Source: Reyranella sp. (GTDB lineage Bacteria; Pseudomonadota; Alphaproteobacteria; Reyranellales; Reyranellaceae). From it: DNA of 61,167 nucleotides. The stretch is taken from the NCBI GenBank assembly GCA_021732285.1, contig JAKFVH010000040.1:1-61167 (forward strand), in the 5' to 3' direction. Under the pieces are notes generated by a model. The model had not been told where the DNA came from. It worked only from the letters and a program-made list of their open reading frames with translations, and did not search any database. Positions within the stretch are counted from its first letter, which is position 1, and the number at the start of each line of letters is the position of its first letter. Shown in pieces: positions 24,854 through 34,483 of this stretch. The translations under genes were made by a program, and so were the position numbers.

Positions 24854-25651
24854 ATGGGCGATCTTCTCCTCGTCGGTTGCGGCAAGATGGGCGGCGCCAT
24901 GCTGGAAGGTTGGCTGGCGCGCGGCCTCGCTGCCGCGGATGTCGTCGTCGCCGAGCCGGTCGATGCGCTCAGGCCACGCACGGCGGGCGTGCGCGCCGTC
25001 GCCTCGACCTCCGACGTGGCCAAGACGCCCGAGATCGTCGTGCTCGCGGTCAAGCCGCAGTCGATGGATGGCGTGCTGCCGGACCTGAAGCGTTTTGCCG
25101 ACGAGGGCGCGGTGTTCCTGTCGATCGCCGCCGGCAAGACGCTGAAGTACTTCGCGAGCCACCTCGGCACGACGGCCAAGGTCGTGCGCTCGATGCCCAA
25201 CACGCCGGCGGCGGTTCGCCAGGGCATCACCGTGGCGACCGCGGCACGCGGTGTGTCGGACGCCGAGAAGCAGCGCTGCCATCAGCTGCTGGAAGCCGTC
25301 GGCCAGGTCGTGTGGGTCGACGACGAGGCCCTGATGGACCCGGTCACGGCGCTCTCTGGCAGCGGTCCGGCCTATGTCTTCCTGCTGGTCGAGGCGATGG
25401 CGGCGGCCGGCGCCAAGCTCGGGTTGACGCCCGACATGGCCATGCAGCTTGCCCGCGCCACCGTGGCGGGCAGCGGCGAGCTTCTAAAGCAGTCGAGCGA
25501 ACCGGCGTCGCAGTTGCGTGTTAACGTCACCAGTCCCGGCGGCACCACGGCCGAGGCGCTAAAAGTGTTGATGGCAGCCGACGGCATCCAGCCGGTGTTC
25601 GACAAGGCCCTGGCGGCAGCCTCGCGACGATCGAAGGAGCTTGCGGGATGA
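24854..25651 (+). CDS. proC: pyrroline-5-carboxylate reductase
   Basis: 265 residues, the last enzyme of proline synthesis (NADPH-dependent reduction of pyrroline-5-carboxylate). The N-terminal nucleotide fold begins LLVGCGKMGGAMLEGWLARG, with VVLAVKPQSMDGVLP. MPNTPAAVRQGITV and the ProC signature TALSGSGPAYVFLLVEAMAA are intact, as is NVTSPGGTTAEALKVL. Complete length; overlaps the TetR-type gene by ATGA. Confidence 0.95.
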   Translation: MGDLLLVGCGKMGGAMLEGWLARGLAAADVVVAEPVDALRPRTAGVRAVASTSDVAKTPEIVVLAVKPQSMDGVLPDLKRFADEGAVFLSIAAGKTLKYFASHLGTTAKVVRSMPNTPAAVRQGITVATAARGVSDAEKQRCHQLLEAVGQVVWVDDEALMDPVTALSGSGPAYVFLLVEAMAAAGAKLGLTPDMAMQLARATVAGSGELLKQSSEPASQLRVNVTSPGGTTAEALKVLMAADGIQPVFDKALAAASRRSKELAG

Positions 25652-26271
25652 CGCCGGCCAACGACGCGGCACTCGACGCGTTCATCAAGCTGATCGCCGA
25701 AAAGGGCTTTGCCGATGTCGCCCTGCGCGACGTCGCCGAGGCTTCGGGACTTGGCCTCGCCGAGCTCTACAAGGTCTATCCCGACAAGGTGGCGCTGGTG
25801 GCAGCCTTCATGGCGAGGATCGACGCTGAGGTTTTAGCCGGCACGCCGACCCGCAGCGATCCCGAGGAGACGGCGCGCGATCGTCTGTTCGACGCCATGA
25901 TGCGCCGCTACGACGCGCTCCGGCCGTACCGCGAGGCGCTGGGCGCCATCCGTCGCGCCGGCACGCGCGATCCCATGCTCGCCGTGGCGATGGGCCCCGC
26001 CCTTCGCCGATCGATGGCCGCGATGCTGGAGGCCGCCTCAGTACCGAGCGAGGGGCTGAGTGGTGCGCTGCGGCAAAACGGGCTGTTGGCGATCCACTAC
26101 GCCGTATCGCGGGTTTACGACAAGGACGAGACCACCGATCTCTCGAAGACCATGGCCGCCTTGGACAGCCGCCTGAAAATGGCCGAACGGTGGGCTCAAC
26201 TATTTGATAAATATGTGAAATATCCTGAAAAGCCGAAGCCGGAGAACGAGGCGAATTCGCCCGCTGCATGA
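25648..26271 (+). CDS. TetR family transcriptional regulator
   Basis: 207 residues. The N-terminal TetR helix-turn-helix is visible as AFIKLIAEKGFADVALRDVA, EASGLGLAELYKVYPDKVAL and VAAFMARID. The C-terminal ligand domain is divergent and ends in a basic, proline-rich tail. It is coupled to proC by ATGA. Its target is unknown; a regulator at the end of an enoyl-CoA hydratase and proC unit could respond to an acyl-CoA. Confidence 0.85.
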   Translation: MTPANDAALDAFIKLIAEKGFADVALRDVAEASGLGLAELYKVYPDKVALVAAFMARIDAEVLAGTPTRSDPEETARDRLFDAMMRRYDALRPYREALGAIRRAGTRDPMLAVAMGPALRRSMAAMLEAASVPSEGLSGALRQNGLLAIHYAVSRVYDKDETTDLSKTMAALDSRLKMAERWAQLFDKYVKYPEKPKPENEANSPAA

Positions 26272-26297
26272 ACTTTTTGTGCAGCGCACAAAAAGTT
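26271..26297. promoter_or_regulatory. 27-bp palindrome upstream of the phasin promoter
   Basis: Perfect 12-bp arms AACTTTTTGTGC and GCACAAAAAGTT around AGC begin on the TetR stop codon and end 3 bp before the -35 of the phasin gene. It may terminate the proC-tetR transcript or be an operator. Its TGC/GCA core resembles sites proposed for the PHB regulator PhaR, which controls phasins. The second role is inference. Confidence 0.5.
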
Positions 26298-26300
26298 CTC

Positions 26301-26328
26301 TTGACTTGGTGCACCGCAAGCATAAATT
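26301..26328 (+). promoter_or_regulatory. sigma-70-type promoter of the phasin gene
   Basis: TTGACT (26301-26306) and TAAATT (26323-26328) are spaced by 16 bp. The spacer contains the palindrome GGTGCACC, a further possible operator half. Transcription would begin about 70 nt before the start codon. Confidence 0.5.
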
Positions 26329-26404
26329 GAGCCTCGTTGTGCGCCGCAGCAAAGCGGTTCAGCCCCCGACGTTCACGCGTTTCGTTTGCCCGCAGGAGAG
26401 CCCC

Positions 26405-26839
26405 ATGTACGCCAACGGTACCTTCAAGAACCCCTTCACCGACTTCGACTTCAGCAAGTTTGCCGGCGAGTTCAAGCTGCCGACGGTCAACGTCGAGACC
26501 TTCGTCGAGACCGCGCGCAAGAACTTCGCCGTGATGACCTCGGCCAACACCGCCGCCGTCGAGACCATGAAGGCCATCGGCCAGCGCCAGGGCGACATGG
26601 TCCGCGCCGCGATGGAAGACTTCTCCAAGCACGGCAGCGAAGTGCTCGCGGCCGCCACGGTCGAGGAGAAGGTGATCAAGCAGATCGACTTCGCCAAGAA
26701 GAGCTACGAGACGGCGATCGCCAACACCAAGGAGATCGCGGACCTCGTCGGCAAGAGCCAGGCCGACGCTTTCGAGGCGCTGAGCGCCCGCGTCGCCGAG
26801 CTGACCGAAGAGGTCAAGGCCGCGATCGCCAAGAAGTAA
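26405..26839 (+). CDS. phasin family protein
   Basis: 144 residues from ATG at 26405 behind GCAGGAGAG. The Phasin_2 pattern is clear: amphipathic helices such as FVETARKNFAVMTSANTAAV, ETMKAIGQRQGDMVRAAMED and FAKKSYETAIANTKEIADLV, then LSARVAELTEEVKAAIAKK. Phasins coat polyhydroxyalkanoate granules, so the organism probably stores PHA. It stands alone between a palindrome-bearing promoter and a strong hairpin. Confidence 0.9.
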   Translation: MYANGTFKNPFTDFDFSKFAGEFKLPTVNVETFVETARKNFAVMTSANTAAVETMKAIGQRQGDMVRAAMEDFSKHGSEVLAAATVEEKVIKQIDFAKKSYETAIANTKEIADLVGKSQADAFEALSARVAELTEEVKAAIAKK

Positions 26840-26869
26840 GCAATTTCGGTCAGCCCGGACCAGAGCCTT

Positions 26870-26894
26870 CGGGCCGGCTGTTTCAGCCGGCCCG
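26870..26894 (+). terminator. hairpin after the phasin gene
   Basis: Arms CGGGCCGGCTG and CAGCCGGCCCG pair perfectly over a TTT loop, 30 nt past the phasin stop and just before the csaA ribosome-binding site. No T-run follows, so it may act as an mRNA 3' stabiliser or a Rho-assisted end. Confidence 0.6.
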
Positions 26895-26912
26895 AATGTG
26901 CTTTAGGAGGGC

Positions 26913-27251
26913 ATGAGCACGATCACTTACGACGACTTCGCGCGGGTCGATATCCGCGTCGGCACCATCCTCGAAGCAGCACCGCTCGAGGGCGCCCGCA
27001 AGCCAGCCTATCGGCTGTTGATCGACTTCGGGCCCGAGATCGGCCAGCGCAAGTCGTCGGTGCAGATCACCGTGCACTATCAGCCCGGCGAATTGATCGG
27101 CCGGCAGGTCGCGAGCGTCGTCAATTTCCCCCCGCGCCAGATCGGCAAGTTCATGTCCGAAGTGCTGACGCTCGGCTTCCCCGACGAGAACGGCAGCGTC
27201 GTCCTGATCGCGCCCGACAAGAAGATCCCCAACGGCGGCAAGCTGTTTTAA
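26913..27251 (+). CDS. csaA: CsaA-type tRNA-binding / chaperone protein
   Basis: 112 residues, the whole length of the small OB-fold tRNA-binding family. Landmarks are YDDFARVDIRVGTILEAAPL, KPAYRLLIDFGPEIGQRKSS, GRQVASVVNFPPRQIGKFMS, EVLTLGF and KKIPNGGKLF. CsaA dimers bind tRNA-like structures and act as a general chaperone in B. subtilis. The ATG is 2 nt after TAGGAGG. Confidence 0.93.
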   Translation: MSTITYDDFARVDIRVGTILEAAPLEGARKPAYRLLIDFGPEIGQRKSSVQITVHYQPGELIGRQVASVVNFPPRQIGKFMSEVLTLGFPDENGSVVLIAPDKKIPNGGKLF

Positions 27252-27386
27252 GGGAGCGCGGGCCTCCGGCCCGCTCATGATCATCGTCTTCTGGACCGCG
27301 CGCGTCCCCGCGCGCTCATGAATCATGAGCGAGCGAGGACGCTCGCGGTCCGGAAGAGCATGAGCGGGCCGGAGGCCCGCGCTCCC
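27252..27386. repeat. nested palindromic repeat, copy A
   Basis: Outer arms 27252-27279 and 27359-27386 are a perfect 28-bp inverted repeat. Each is itself a small palindrome (GCGGGCC and GGCCCGC around TCC). Inside lies an imperfect palindromic core (27287-27357). Its left end TCTTCTGGACCGCGCGC and right end GCGGTCCGGAAGA match the cores at 38406 and 57284. It sits between the convergent csaA and ilvE genes and could terminate both. Confidence 0.85.
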
Positions 27387-27387
27387 A

Positions 27388-28482
27388 CTAAAACACCTTG
27401 TGGATCCAGCCGTACTTGTCGGCGGCGTGACCGCGCTGGATGCCGACCAGGGCCGACTTCAGGTCCTCGGTCTGCGTCCCGGGGCCGCCGTTGCCGATCT
27501 TGAACTCGCCGTCCTTGCTGCGGACCGTGCCGATCGGCGTCACCACGGCAGCGGTGCCGCAGGCGAAGGCCTCGCGCAGGCGGCCGCTGCGCGCGTCGGT
27601 GCGCCACTGGTCGATCGAATAGCGGTCCTCGCGCACCTTGATGCCCTTGTCCTTGGCGAGCGTCAGCAACGACGAGCGCGTGATGCCGGGCAGAATCGTG
27701 CCGCCGAGCGGCGGCGTCACCATCGAGCCGTCGTCGAACACGAAGAAGATGTTCATGCCGCCCAGCTCCTCGACCCACTTCTGCTCGACCGCGTCGAGGA
27801 ACACGACCTGGTCGCAGCCGTTGCGGGTCGCCTCGGCCTGCGCGAGCAGGCTGGACGCATAGTTGCCGCCGCACTTCGCGGCGCCGGTTCCGCCGGGTGC
27901 GGCGCGGGTGAATTCCTGCGACACCCAGAGCGACACCGCCGGCGCGTCGGTCTTGAAGTAGGAGCCGACCGACGAGGCGATGACGATGAACAGGTAGTCG
28001 GACGACGGTTTCACGCCGAGGAAGATCTCGTTGGCGAACATGAAGGGCCGGATGTAGAGGCTGGCGCCGTCGCCATCCGGGATCCAGGCGCGGTCGGTCT
28101 TCACCAGGAGGTCGCACGCTTCGACGAACAGCTCCTCCGGCAGGCTCGGCATCGCAAGCCGCTCGGCCGACTGCTGGAAGCGCCGCGCGTTCTCGATCGG
28201 GCGGAACATGGTCGCCCCGCCGTCCTTGGTTCGATAGGCCTTCAGCCCTTCGAAGATCTCCTGCGCGTAGTGCAGGACGGCCGCCGCCGGATCCATCGGG
28301 ATCGGCGCGCGCGGCTCTATTCGCGCGTCGTGCCAGCCTTGGGACTCGTGATAGCGGATGGTCACCATGTGGTCGGAGAACACCCGGCCGAAGCCCGGGT
28401 TCTTCAGGAGCTCGGCGCGCTTGTCGGCCGGGACCGGCGACGGGTGCGGATGGTGAACGAACTGAAGCTTGGCCTTGGACAT
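27388..28482 (-). CDS. ilvE: branched-chain amino acid aminotransferase (group II, eukaryote-like)
   Basis: 364 residues. It interconverts branched-chain amino acids and their 2-keto acids using PLP. Family segments are HYAQEIFEGLKAYRTKDGGA, PMFRP-like FRPIENARRFQQSAERLAMP, DGASLYIRPFMFANE and the PLP-lysine segment GTGAAKCGGNYASSLLAQAE. EELGGMNIFFVFDDGS and the C-terminal EAFACGTAAVVTPIG follow. ATG at 28482 behind GAGAG is chosen over an in-frame ATG 33 nt upstream. It is the first of two adjacent, clearly different BCAT genes on this strand. Confidence 0.94.
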   Translation of the reverse strand: MSKAKLQFVHHPHPSPVPADKRAELLKNPGFGRVFSDHMVTIRYHESQGWHDARIEPRAPIPMDPAAAVLHYAQEIFEGLKAYRTKDGGATMFRPIENARRFQQSAERLAMPSLPEELFVEACDLLVKTDRAWIPDGDGASLYIRPFMFANEIFLGVKPSSDYLFIVIASSVGSYFKTDAPAVSLWVSQEFTRAAPGGTGAAKCGGNYASSLLAQAEATRNGCDQVVFLDAVEQKWVEELGGMNIFFVFDDGSMVTPPLGGTILPGITRSSLLTLAKDKGIKVREDRYSIDQWRTDARSGRLREAFACGTAAVVTPIGTVRSKDGEFKIGNGGPGTQTEDLKSALVGIQRGHAADKYGWIHKVF

Positions 28483-28521
28483 TTTTCTCTCGGATGTTTG
28501 TCCCAACTGTAGCACAGGAAC

Positions 28522-29451
28522 TCAGGCTGCCCGGTCGACCGGCGGCGCAAGATGCGTCGATTCGCCGAAGCCCTCGCAATCCGGCGCGCGCACCAGCTTC
28601 TGGAAATCCGCCATCAGGGTGCGTGCAACAGGGCCGGCTTGATAGTTATGGCCGTCGACCGATCCTACCGGAACGATCTCGGCCGCGGTGCCGCAGAGGA
28701 AAACCTCGCTGGCGCGCTGCAACTCCTGCGGTTTGACGGTGCGCTCCTCCACGGCCCAGCCGCGCTTCCTCGCCATGCTCATGACGGCGCGCCGCGTGAT
28801 GCCATCCAAAAAGTTCTCGGGCGTCGGCGTCACCAGCGTGCCGTCGATCACCAGGAAGATGTTGGCGCCGGTCGATTCGGCGAGGTCGCCCTTCCAGTCG
28901 AGCATCAGCGCATCGTCGAAGCCCGCTTTCAGCGCCTTGTCCTTCTCGATGCCGCAGATCAGGTAGAGGCCCGCCACCTTGGCGAGGCCGGGCGCGAAGT
29001 CGGCCGACGGGCGGCGGTACTTGGCCATGGTGACGTTGATGCCGGCATCGCGCGCCTGCACCGACAGCCGGCCCTCCTGCGCCCATGGCGCGATGGCGAG
29101 ATGCACGGTGGTGCCGATGGCCGACACGCCCATGACCTCCGAGCCGCGCCAGGCGATCGGGCGCACATAGCCCGCCTGCAGGCCGTTGGCCTTGACCACC
29201 GCGCGCGTCGCTTCCTCGATCTCGGCGCGCGTGAAGGGGATCTCGTAGTCGAGCAGTCGGGCCGAGTTGATCAGGCGCTGGCTGTGCGCGGCCAGGCGGA
29301 AGACGCGGCCGTCATAGATGCGCTCGCCCTCGAAGACGGCCGAGCCGTAATGCAGGGCGTGGGTGAGCACGTGCATGCGGCTGTCGCGCCAGGGGACGAG
29401 CTTGCCGTCGAGCCAGATGAAGCCGTCGCGGTCATCCATGCCTAAGGACAT
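28522..29451 (-). CDS. ilvE2: branched-chain amino acid aminotransferase (group I, IlvE-like)
   Basis: 309 residues from ATG at 29451 behind GAGAGGAGG; the frame is open further upstream across the promoter and is rejected there. IlvE features are FIWLDGKLVPWRDSRMHVLT, ALHYGSAVFEGERIYDG, the PLP lysine in FAPGLAKVAGLYLICGIEKD, GADDALMLD-like GFDDALMLDWKGDLAESTGA, and FLCGTAAEIVPVGSVDGH. It shares only fold-level similarity with the neighbouring BCAT. Its promoter is filled by a palindromic operator (29523-29541), so it is probably repressed by a dedicated regulator. Confidence 0.93.
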   Translation of the reverse strand: MSLGMDDRDGFIWLDGKLVPWRDSRMHVLTHALHYGSAVFEGERIYDGRVFRLAAHSQRLINSARLLDYEIPFTRAEIEEATRAVVKANGLQAGYVRPIAWRGSEVMGVSAIGTTVHLAIAPWAQEGRLSVQARDAGINVTMAKYRRPSADFAPGLAKVAGLYLICGIEKDKALKAGFDDALMLDWKGDLAESTGANIFLVIDGTLVTPTPENFLDGITRRAVMSMARKRGWAVEERTVKPQELQRASEVFLCGTAAEIVPVGSVDGHNYQAGPVARTLMADFQKLVRAPDCEGFGESTHLAPPVDRAA

Positions 29452-29517
29452 TGCTGTGCCTCCTCTCAATTTTTTCCTAATCGGTCGTTTGGCTTCACAG
29501 AAATGCAAGTTTAAGAG

Positions 29518-29547
29518 CATATAGGTCAGTGTTACTGACCTTGTCAA
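29518..29547 (-). promoter_or_regulatory. ilvE2 promoter with operator filling the spacer
   Basis: On the minus strand a perfect -35 TTGACA (29547-29542) and a -10-like TATATG (29523-29518) are 18 bp apart. AGGTCAGTGTTACTGACCT (29523-29541, plus-strand reading) is a perfect 8-bp-arm palindrome that covers essentially the whole spacer. A protein bound there would occlude RNA polymerase. The MarR-family gene at 31861 is the nearest candidate; that link is inference. Confidence 0.7.
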
Positions 29548-29641
29548 TCGTACTGCTTGGACCGTGAAACCCGTGCAATCCTGTTTGGCTTGAGACCGCG
29601 GGTGCCTACATACTGTCGATCCATTGGGCTGATGTGTTCGA

Positions 29642-30250
29642 GTGTCTAAGCTCTTCTCGCTTCTGTTCTCTACCAACCCGACGATCGCTGATCTGGAAAT
29701 CAGGTTCGCAGACGGGGAACGCTGGCCAAAGCTCAGACAACTATCTGACACGTCGCAGTATGCGTTCGTTAAAGCCGATCGAAGCGGGCCTCGCATTGTC
29801 GTCGAATGGCTAGCCGGGCCGACGGATCGTCTGAAGTTTTATGAACTTCTTACAAGCGGAACAGTCATCGCCAAGGGCACCCGGGACACAAACGCATTTC
29901 TTTCCGTTTTGCTTGAGCACAAGAACTTCGAGGATGCACTTCGGTCTTGGATCGTCCGTTCAATCACGATTGATCCTGCGAATGACTCTGAAATCTTTGT
30001 AATCGGCGATACCGAGACTGTCGCAACAACCAACTTTGATCGCTTGCTGCGCTACGATGCGAGTGTCGGCACGACCGTTCTTGAACGGGCAACCGAATTG
30101 ATTGGTGAGCGGGAACAGGCTGAGGCTTGGTACAATTACCAACCGATTCCTGCATTTGAGAACAAGACGCCACGACAACTCGTCCAGGAAGGACGATCTG
30201 ACGCTATTCTCCTTCATCTCGATACGCTTGAGGATGGCGTCTACGCGTGA
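29642..30250 (+). CDS. RES-associated antitoxin (Xre/MbcA/ParS type)
   Basis: 202 residues, GTG start. The C-terminal MbcA/ParS/Xre toxin-binding domain is recognisable: ATELIGEREQAEAWYNYQPI, ENKTPRQLVQEGRSD, then LDTLEDGVYA. The N-terminal 140 residues are not a standard Xre HTH by eye. The stop overlaps the RES gene start (GTGA). Base composition is clearly less GC-rich than the flanking aminotransferase and response-regulator genes, a sign of transfer. Confidence 0.82.
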   Translation: MSKLFSLLFSTNPTIADLEIRFADGERWPKLRQLSDTSQYAFVKADRSGPRIVVEWLAGPTDRLKFYELLTSGTVIAKGTRDTNAFLSVLLEHKNFEDALRSWIVRSITIDPANDSEIFVIGDTETVATTNFDRLLRYDASVGTTVLERATELIGEREQAEAWYNYQPIPAFENKTPRQLVQEGRSDAILLHLDTLEDGVYA

Positions 30251-30801
30251 CGGTAGCCGAGCCGTCTATTGCCATTTCTGGTCGTCTTGTCCGCGTTCTC
30301 GCTCCCAAATGGGCGAGCACTCCGCTAAGTGGCGGCGGAGCGGCGGTGCGAGGCGGACGTTTCAACGACAAGGGCCAGGAAGCGCTGTACATGTCCTACA
30401 CGCTCGCCGTCGCGGCGACTGAGTATGGGCAAGACTTGGGGCCAAGACCTGGTACTTTCTGCTACTACGATGTCGATTTGAACCCCGTTGCTGATCTCAC
30501 CTCCGAGGAGGCCCTAAAAGCTCTCGGCATCGTACAAGTCGATCTTTTTACGTCTTGGAAGGACTATCTGAGTCGGCAACTTCGACCCCCGACGTGGGAC
30601 GTCGCCGCCACGTTGAAACATCGCGGCTTTATGGCTGCGCGTTACGAGTCGGTGCTTCCCGAAAATAGACCGCCAAGACGTGCTAATCCGGGACTTAATG
30701 TTGTCGTATGGCGATGGTCGCTCGCGACTGCTGGCGAGAAAGTCGTTGCTTTGGATCCCAGCGATGATCTTCCGCACGATCGAGCCTCGTGGGCGCGATG
30801 A
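30247..30801 (+). CDS. RES-domain toxin (NAD-degrading family)
   Basis: 184 residues, GTG start overlapping the antitoxin stop. RES family residues are visible as GRLVRVLAPKWASTPLSGGG, AAVRGGRFNDKGQEALYMSY, TLAVAATEYGQ (acidic Glu), TWDVAATLKHRGFMAARYES and RANPGLNVVVWRW. Characterised RES toxins hydrolyse or phosphorolyse NAD+ and halt growth. The R, S/G-G-R-F-N and E positions expected for activity are present, so the toxin looks intact. Confidence 0.88.
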   Translation: MTVAEPSIAISGRLVRVLAPKWASTPLSGGGAAVRGGRFNDKGQEALYMSYTLAVAATEYGQDLGPRPGTFCYYDVDLNPVADLTSEEALKALGIVQVDLFTSWKDYLSRQLRPPTWDVAATLKHRGFMAARYESVLPENRPPRRANPGLNVVVWRWSLATAGEKVVALDPSDDLPHDRASWAR

Positions 30802-30857
30802 CAAAGGGTATGGTGCCCGCAATTGGGTCTGTCGAGGCGAGGAGTTGGAGCTAGACC

Positions 30858-31778
30858 ATGGTCGGGAGCCATTCGCACGCCGGACACACGCACGGGGGCG
30901 GCACCGCCGGGGGCCGGCACAAGGGCAAGCTCAAGGGCGCCTTGGCGCTTACCGCGAGCTTCATGGTGGTCGAGGCCGTGGGCGGGGTGCTGACGGGCAG
31001 CCTGGCGCTGGTCGCCGACGCCGCGCACATGCTGACCGACGCCGGCGGGCTGGCGCTGGCGCTGATCGCCATCCGCTTCGCCGAGCGGGCGGCGACGCCG
31101 CAGAAGACCTACGGCTATGTGCGCCTGGAAATCCTGGCGGCGCTGCTGAACGCGGTGGTCCTGCTGCTGCTGACGATCTTCATCCTCTACGAGGCGGTCG
31201 ATCGCTTCCTCAATCCGCCGCCGATCCTGGCCGGGCCGATGCTGGCGGTGGCCGTGGTCGGTCTCGCCGTCAATCTCGGCAGCATGAAGCTGCTCTCCGC
31301 CGGATCGAGCGAAAGCCTGAACGTGAAGGGCGCCTATTTCGAGGTCATGAGCGACATGCTGGGGTCGCTCGGCGTCATCATCGCCGCCCTTATCGTGATG
31401 TTCACGGGCTGGCGGCTGGCCGATCCGATCATCGGCGCCGGCATCGGCCTGTTCATCGTGCCGCGCACCTGGTTACTGATGCGGCAGGCCATCCATATCC
31501 TGATGGAGGGCACGCCGCCCGAGATCGACCTGGTGCTGCTGGAAGGCGCGATCAAGGCGATCCCCGGCGTGGTGTCGGTCCACGACCTGCATGTCTGGAC
31601 CATCACCTCGGGCCTCGATTCGATGAGCTGCCACGTCGTCATCGCCGACATGGGCCGCGCACGCGAGACGCTGCTGCGGGTCAACGAGGCGATGAAGGCC
31701 AAGTTCAACCTGACGCACACGACCATCCAGATCGAGGACCAGGCGCTGCGCGACGCCGAAGGACATCGGGGTCTCTAG
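30858..31778 (+). CDS. cation diffusion facilitator (CzcD/ZitB-like)
   Basis: 306 residues with six transmembrane segments and a cytoplasmic C-terminal domain. A His-rich start (HSHAGHTHGGG) precedes the TM2 metal-site HMLTD in LVADAAHMLTDAGGLALALI. In TM5 the second site reads YFEVMSDMLGSLGV, with Glu where ZitB/CzcD usually have His. The product should export zinc or another divalent metal by proton antiport; the Glu may alter specificity. It separates the RES pair from the MarR regulator. Confidence 0.9.
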   Translation: MVGSHSHAGHTHGGGTAGGRHKGKLKGALALTASFMVVEAVGGVLTGSLALVADAAHMLTDAGGLALALIAIRFAERAATPQKTYGYVRLEILAALLNAVVLLLLTIFILYEAVDRFLNPPPILAGPMLAVAVVGLAVNLGSMKLLSAGSSESLNVKGAYFEVMSDMLGSLGVIIAALIVMFTGWRLADPIIGAGIGLFIVPRTWLLMRQAIHILMEGTPPEIDLVLLEGAIKAIPGVVSVHDLHVWTITSGLDSMSCHVVIADMGRARETLLRVNEAMKAKFNLTHTTIQIEDQALRDAEGHRGL

Positions 31779-31860
31779 GGAAACGGCAAACATCGGCGTC
31801 CCGGGGTGCTATAATCAGGCAACGACGAGAAGCGGCACAGACCGACAATAAGCAGATCAC

Positions 31861-32358
31861 ATGGTGGAATCGAAAACTCCGGCTAACCCGCTGTTCCTGC
31901 GCGACGAGGAGCTGCGCCAGGGCATAGAGCTGATGTTCTATGCCTACCGCGACTTCACGTTCGAATCCGACCAGCAGCTCAAGCGCTACCAGCTCGGCCG
32001 GGCCCATCACCGCGCGCTCTATTTCATCGGCCGCCATCCCGGCCACACGGTCGGCCATCTTCTGTCGATCCTGAAGGTTACCAAGCAGTCGATCTCGCGC
32101 GTGCTGAAGGACCTGCTGGAGCAGGGCTACGTCGAGCAGAAGAGCGGCGCGCGCGACCGCCGCGAGCGCCTGCTGTGGCTCACCGAGAAGGGCATCAAGC
32201 TCGAGCGCGATCTGACCGACCGCCAGAGCCAGCGTTTCGCCCGCGCCTATCGCGAGACCGGCGCCGATTCCGTGGAAGGCTTCCGCAAGGTGCTGCTGGG
32301 CCTGCTCGATCCCGCCGAACGCGCCGTCGTCGACAAGCGGGTGCGCGGGCCCCGGTGA
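31861..32358 (+). CDS. MarR family transcriptional regulator
   Basis: 165 residues. The winged helix is clear: FIGRHPGHTVGHLLSILKVT, KQSISRVLKDLLEQGYVEQK and SGARDRRERLLWLTEKGIKL. It is followed directly by a response regulator and histidine kinase on the same strand. In other alphaproteobacteria I recall a comparable regulator next to ilvE, which makes the ilvE2 operator at 29523 a plausible target (inference from memory). Confidence 0.88.
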   Translation: MVESKTPANPLFLRDEELRQGIELMFYAYRDFTFESDQQLKRYQLGRAHHRALYFIGRHPGHTVGHLLSILKVTKQSISRVLKDLLEQGYVEQKSGARDRRERLLWLTEKGIKLERDLTDRQSQRFARAYRETGADSVEGFRKVLLGLLDPAERAVVDKRVRGPR

Positions 32359-32363
32359 GCCTC

Positions 32364-33061
32364 ATGGATGCCTCGGCCGACAAGCCGCACATCCTGGTCG
32401 TCGACGACGACACCCGCCTGCGCGAGCTTTTACGCACCTTCCTGTCGAAGAACGGCTTTCGCGTCACCGTCGCCGGCCATGCCGCCGAGGCGCGCGAGCG
32501 GCTGGGCGTGCTCGATTTCGACCTGATCGTGCTCGACGTCATGATGCCTGGCCAGACCGGGCTCGACTTCGCCAGCGAGATCAGGCGGTCCGACGACGTG
32601 CCGATCCTGATGCTGACGGCCATGGGCGACACCAAGGATCGCATCGCCGGCCTGGAAACCGGCGTCGACGATTATCTCGGCAAGCCCTTCGAGCCGCGCG
32701 AGCTCCTGCTGCGCATCCAGAACGTGCTGAAGCGCAACCGCGCCGCCGCCGGTCCGTCGGGCGAGCCGCAGCGCATGGTCTCGTTCGGCCCCTTCCAGTT
32801 CGACCAGGAGCTGGGCGAGCTCACCAACAAGGGCAAGCGCGTGCCGCTCACCGATGCGGAGACCGCCCTGCTGCGCGTGTTCACCGCGCGCCTGGGCGAG
32901 GTGCTGAGCCGCGAGACGCTGTGCAAGAGCGTGGGCGCTGCGGTCAATGAGCGGGCCATCGACGTGCAGGTCACGCGTCTGCGGCGCAAGATCGAGCCCG
33001 ACCCGTCCTTCCCGCGCTATCTGCGCACCGTTCGCGGACAGGGCTACCGCCTGGTTGACGC

Positions 33062-33065
<4 letters not shown>
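32364..33065 (+). CDS. OmpR-family response regulator
   Basis: 233 residues from ATG at 32364; a GTG at 32355 that overlaps the MarR stop is an alternative. The receiver domain has the acidic pocket LVVDDDTRL, phosphoacceptor Asp58 in IVLDVMMPGQ, the Thr in MLTAMGDTKD and the Lys in DYLGKPFEPRELLLRI. The C-terminal winged helix is of the OmpR/PhoB type: PLTDAETALLRVFTARLGEV, ERAIDVQVTRLRRKIEPD and YLRTVRGQGYRLV. It overlaps its kinase by ATGA. Confidence 0.94.
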
Positions 33066-34417
<1,352 letters not shown>

Positions 34418-34483
34418 GGGTTGCATTTGCGGCCGCCCTCGCTCTTGACAGAGGGGGCGCTGCGCACTTTCTTTAGATACGTC

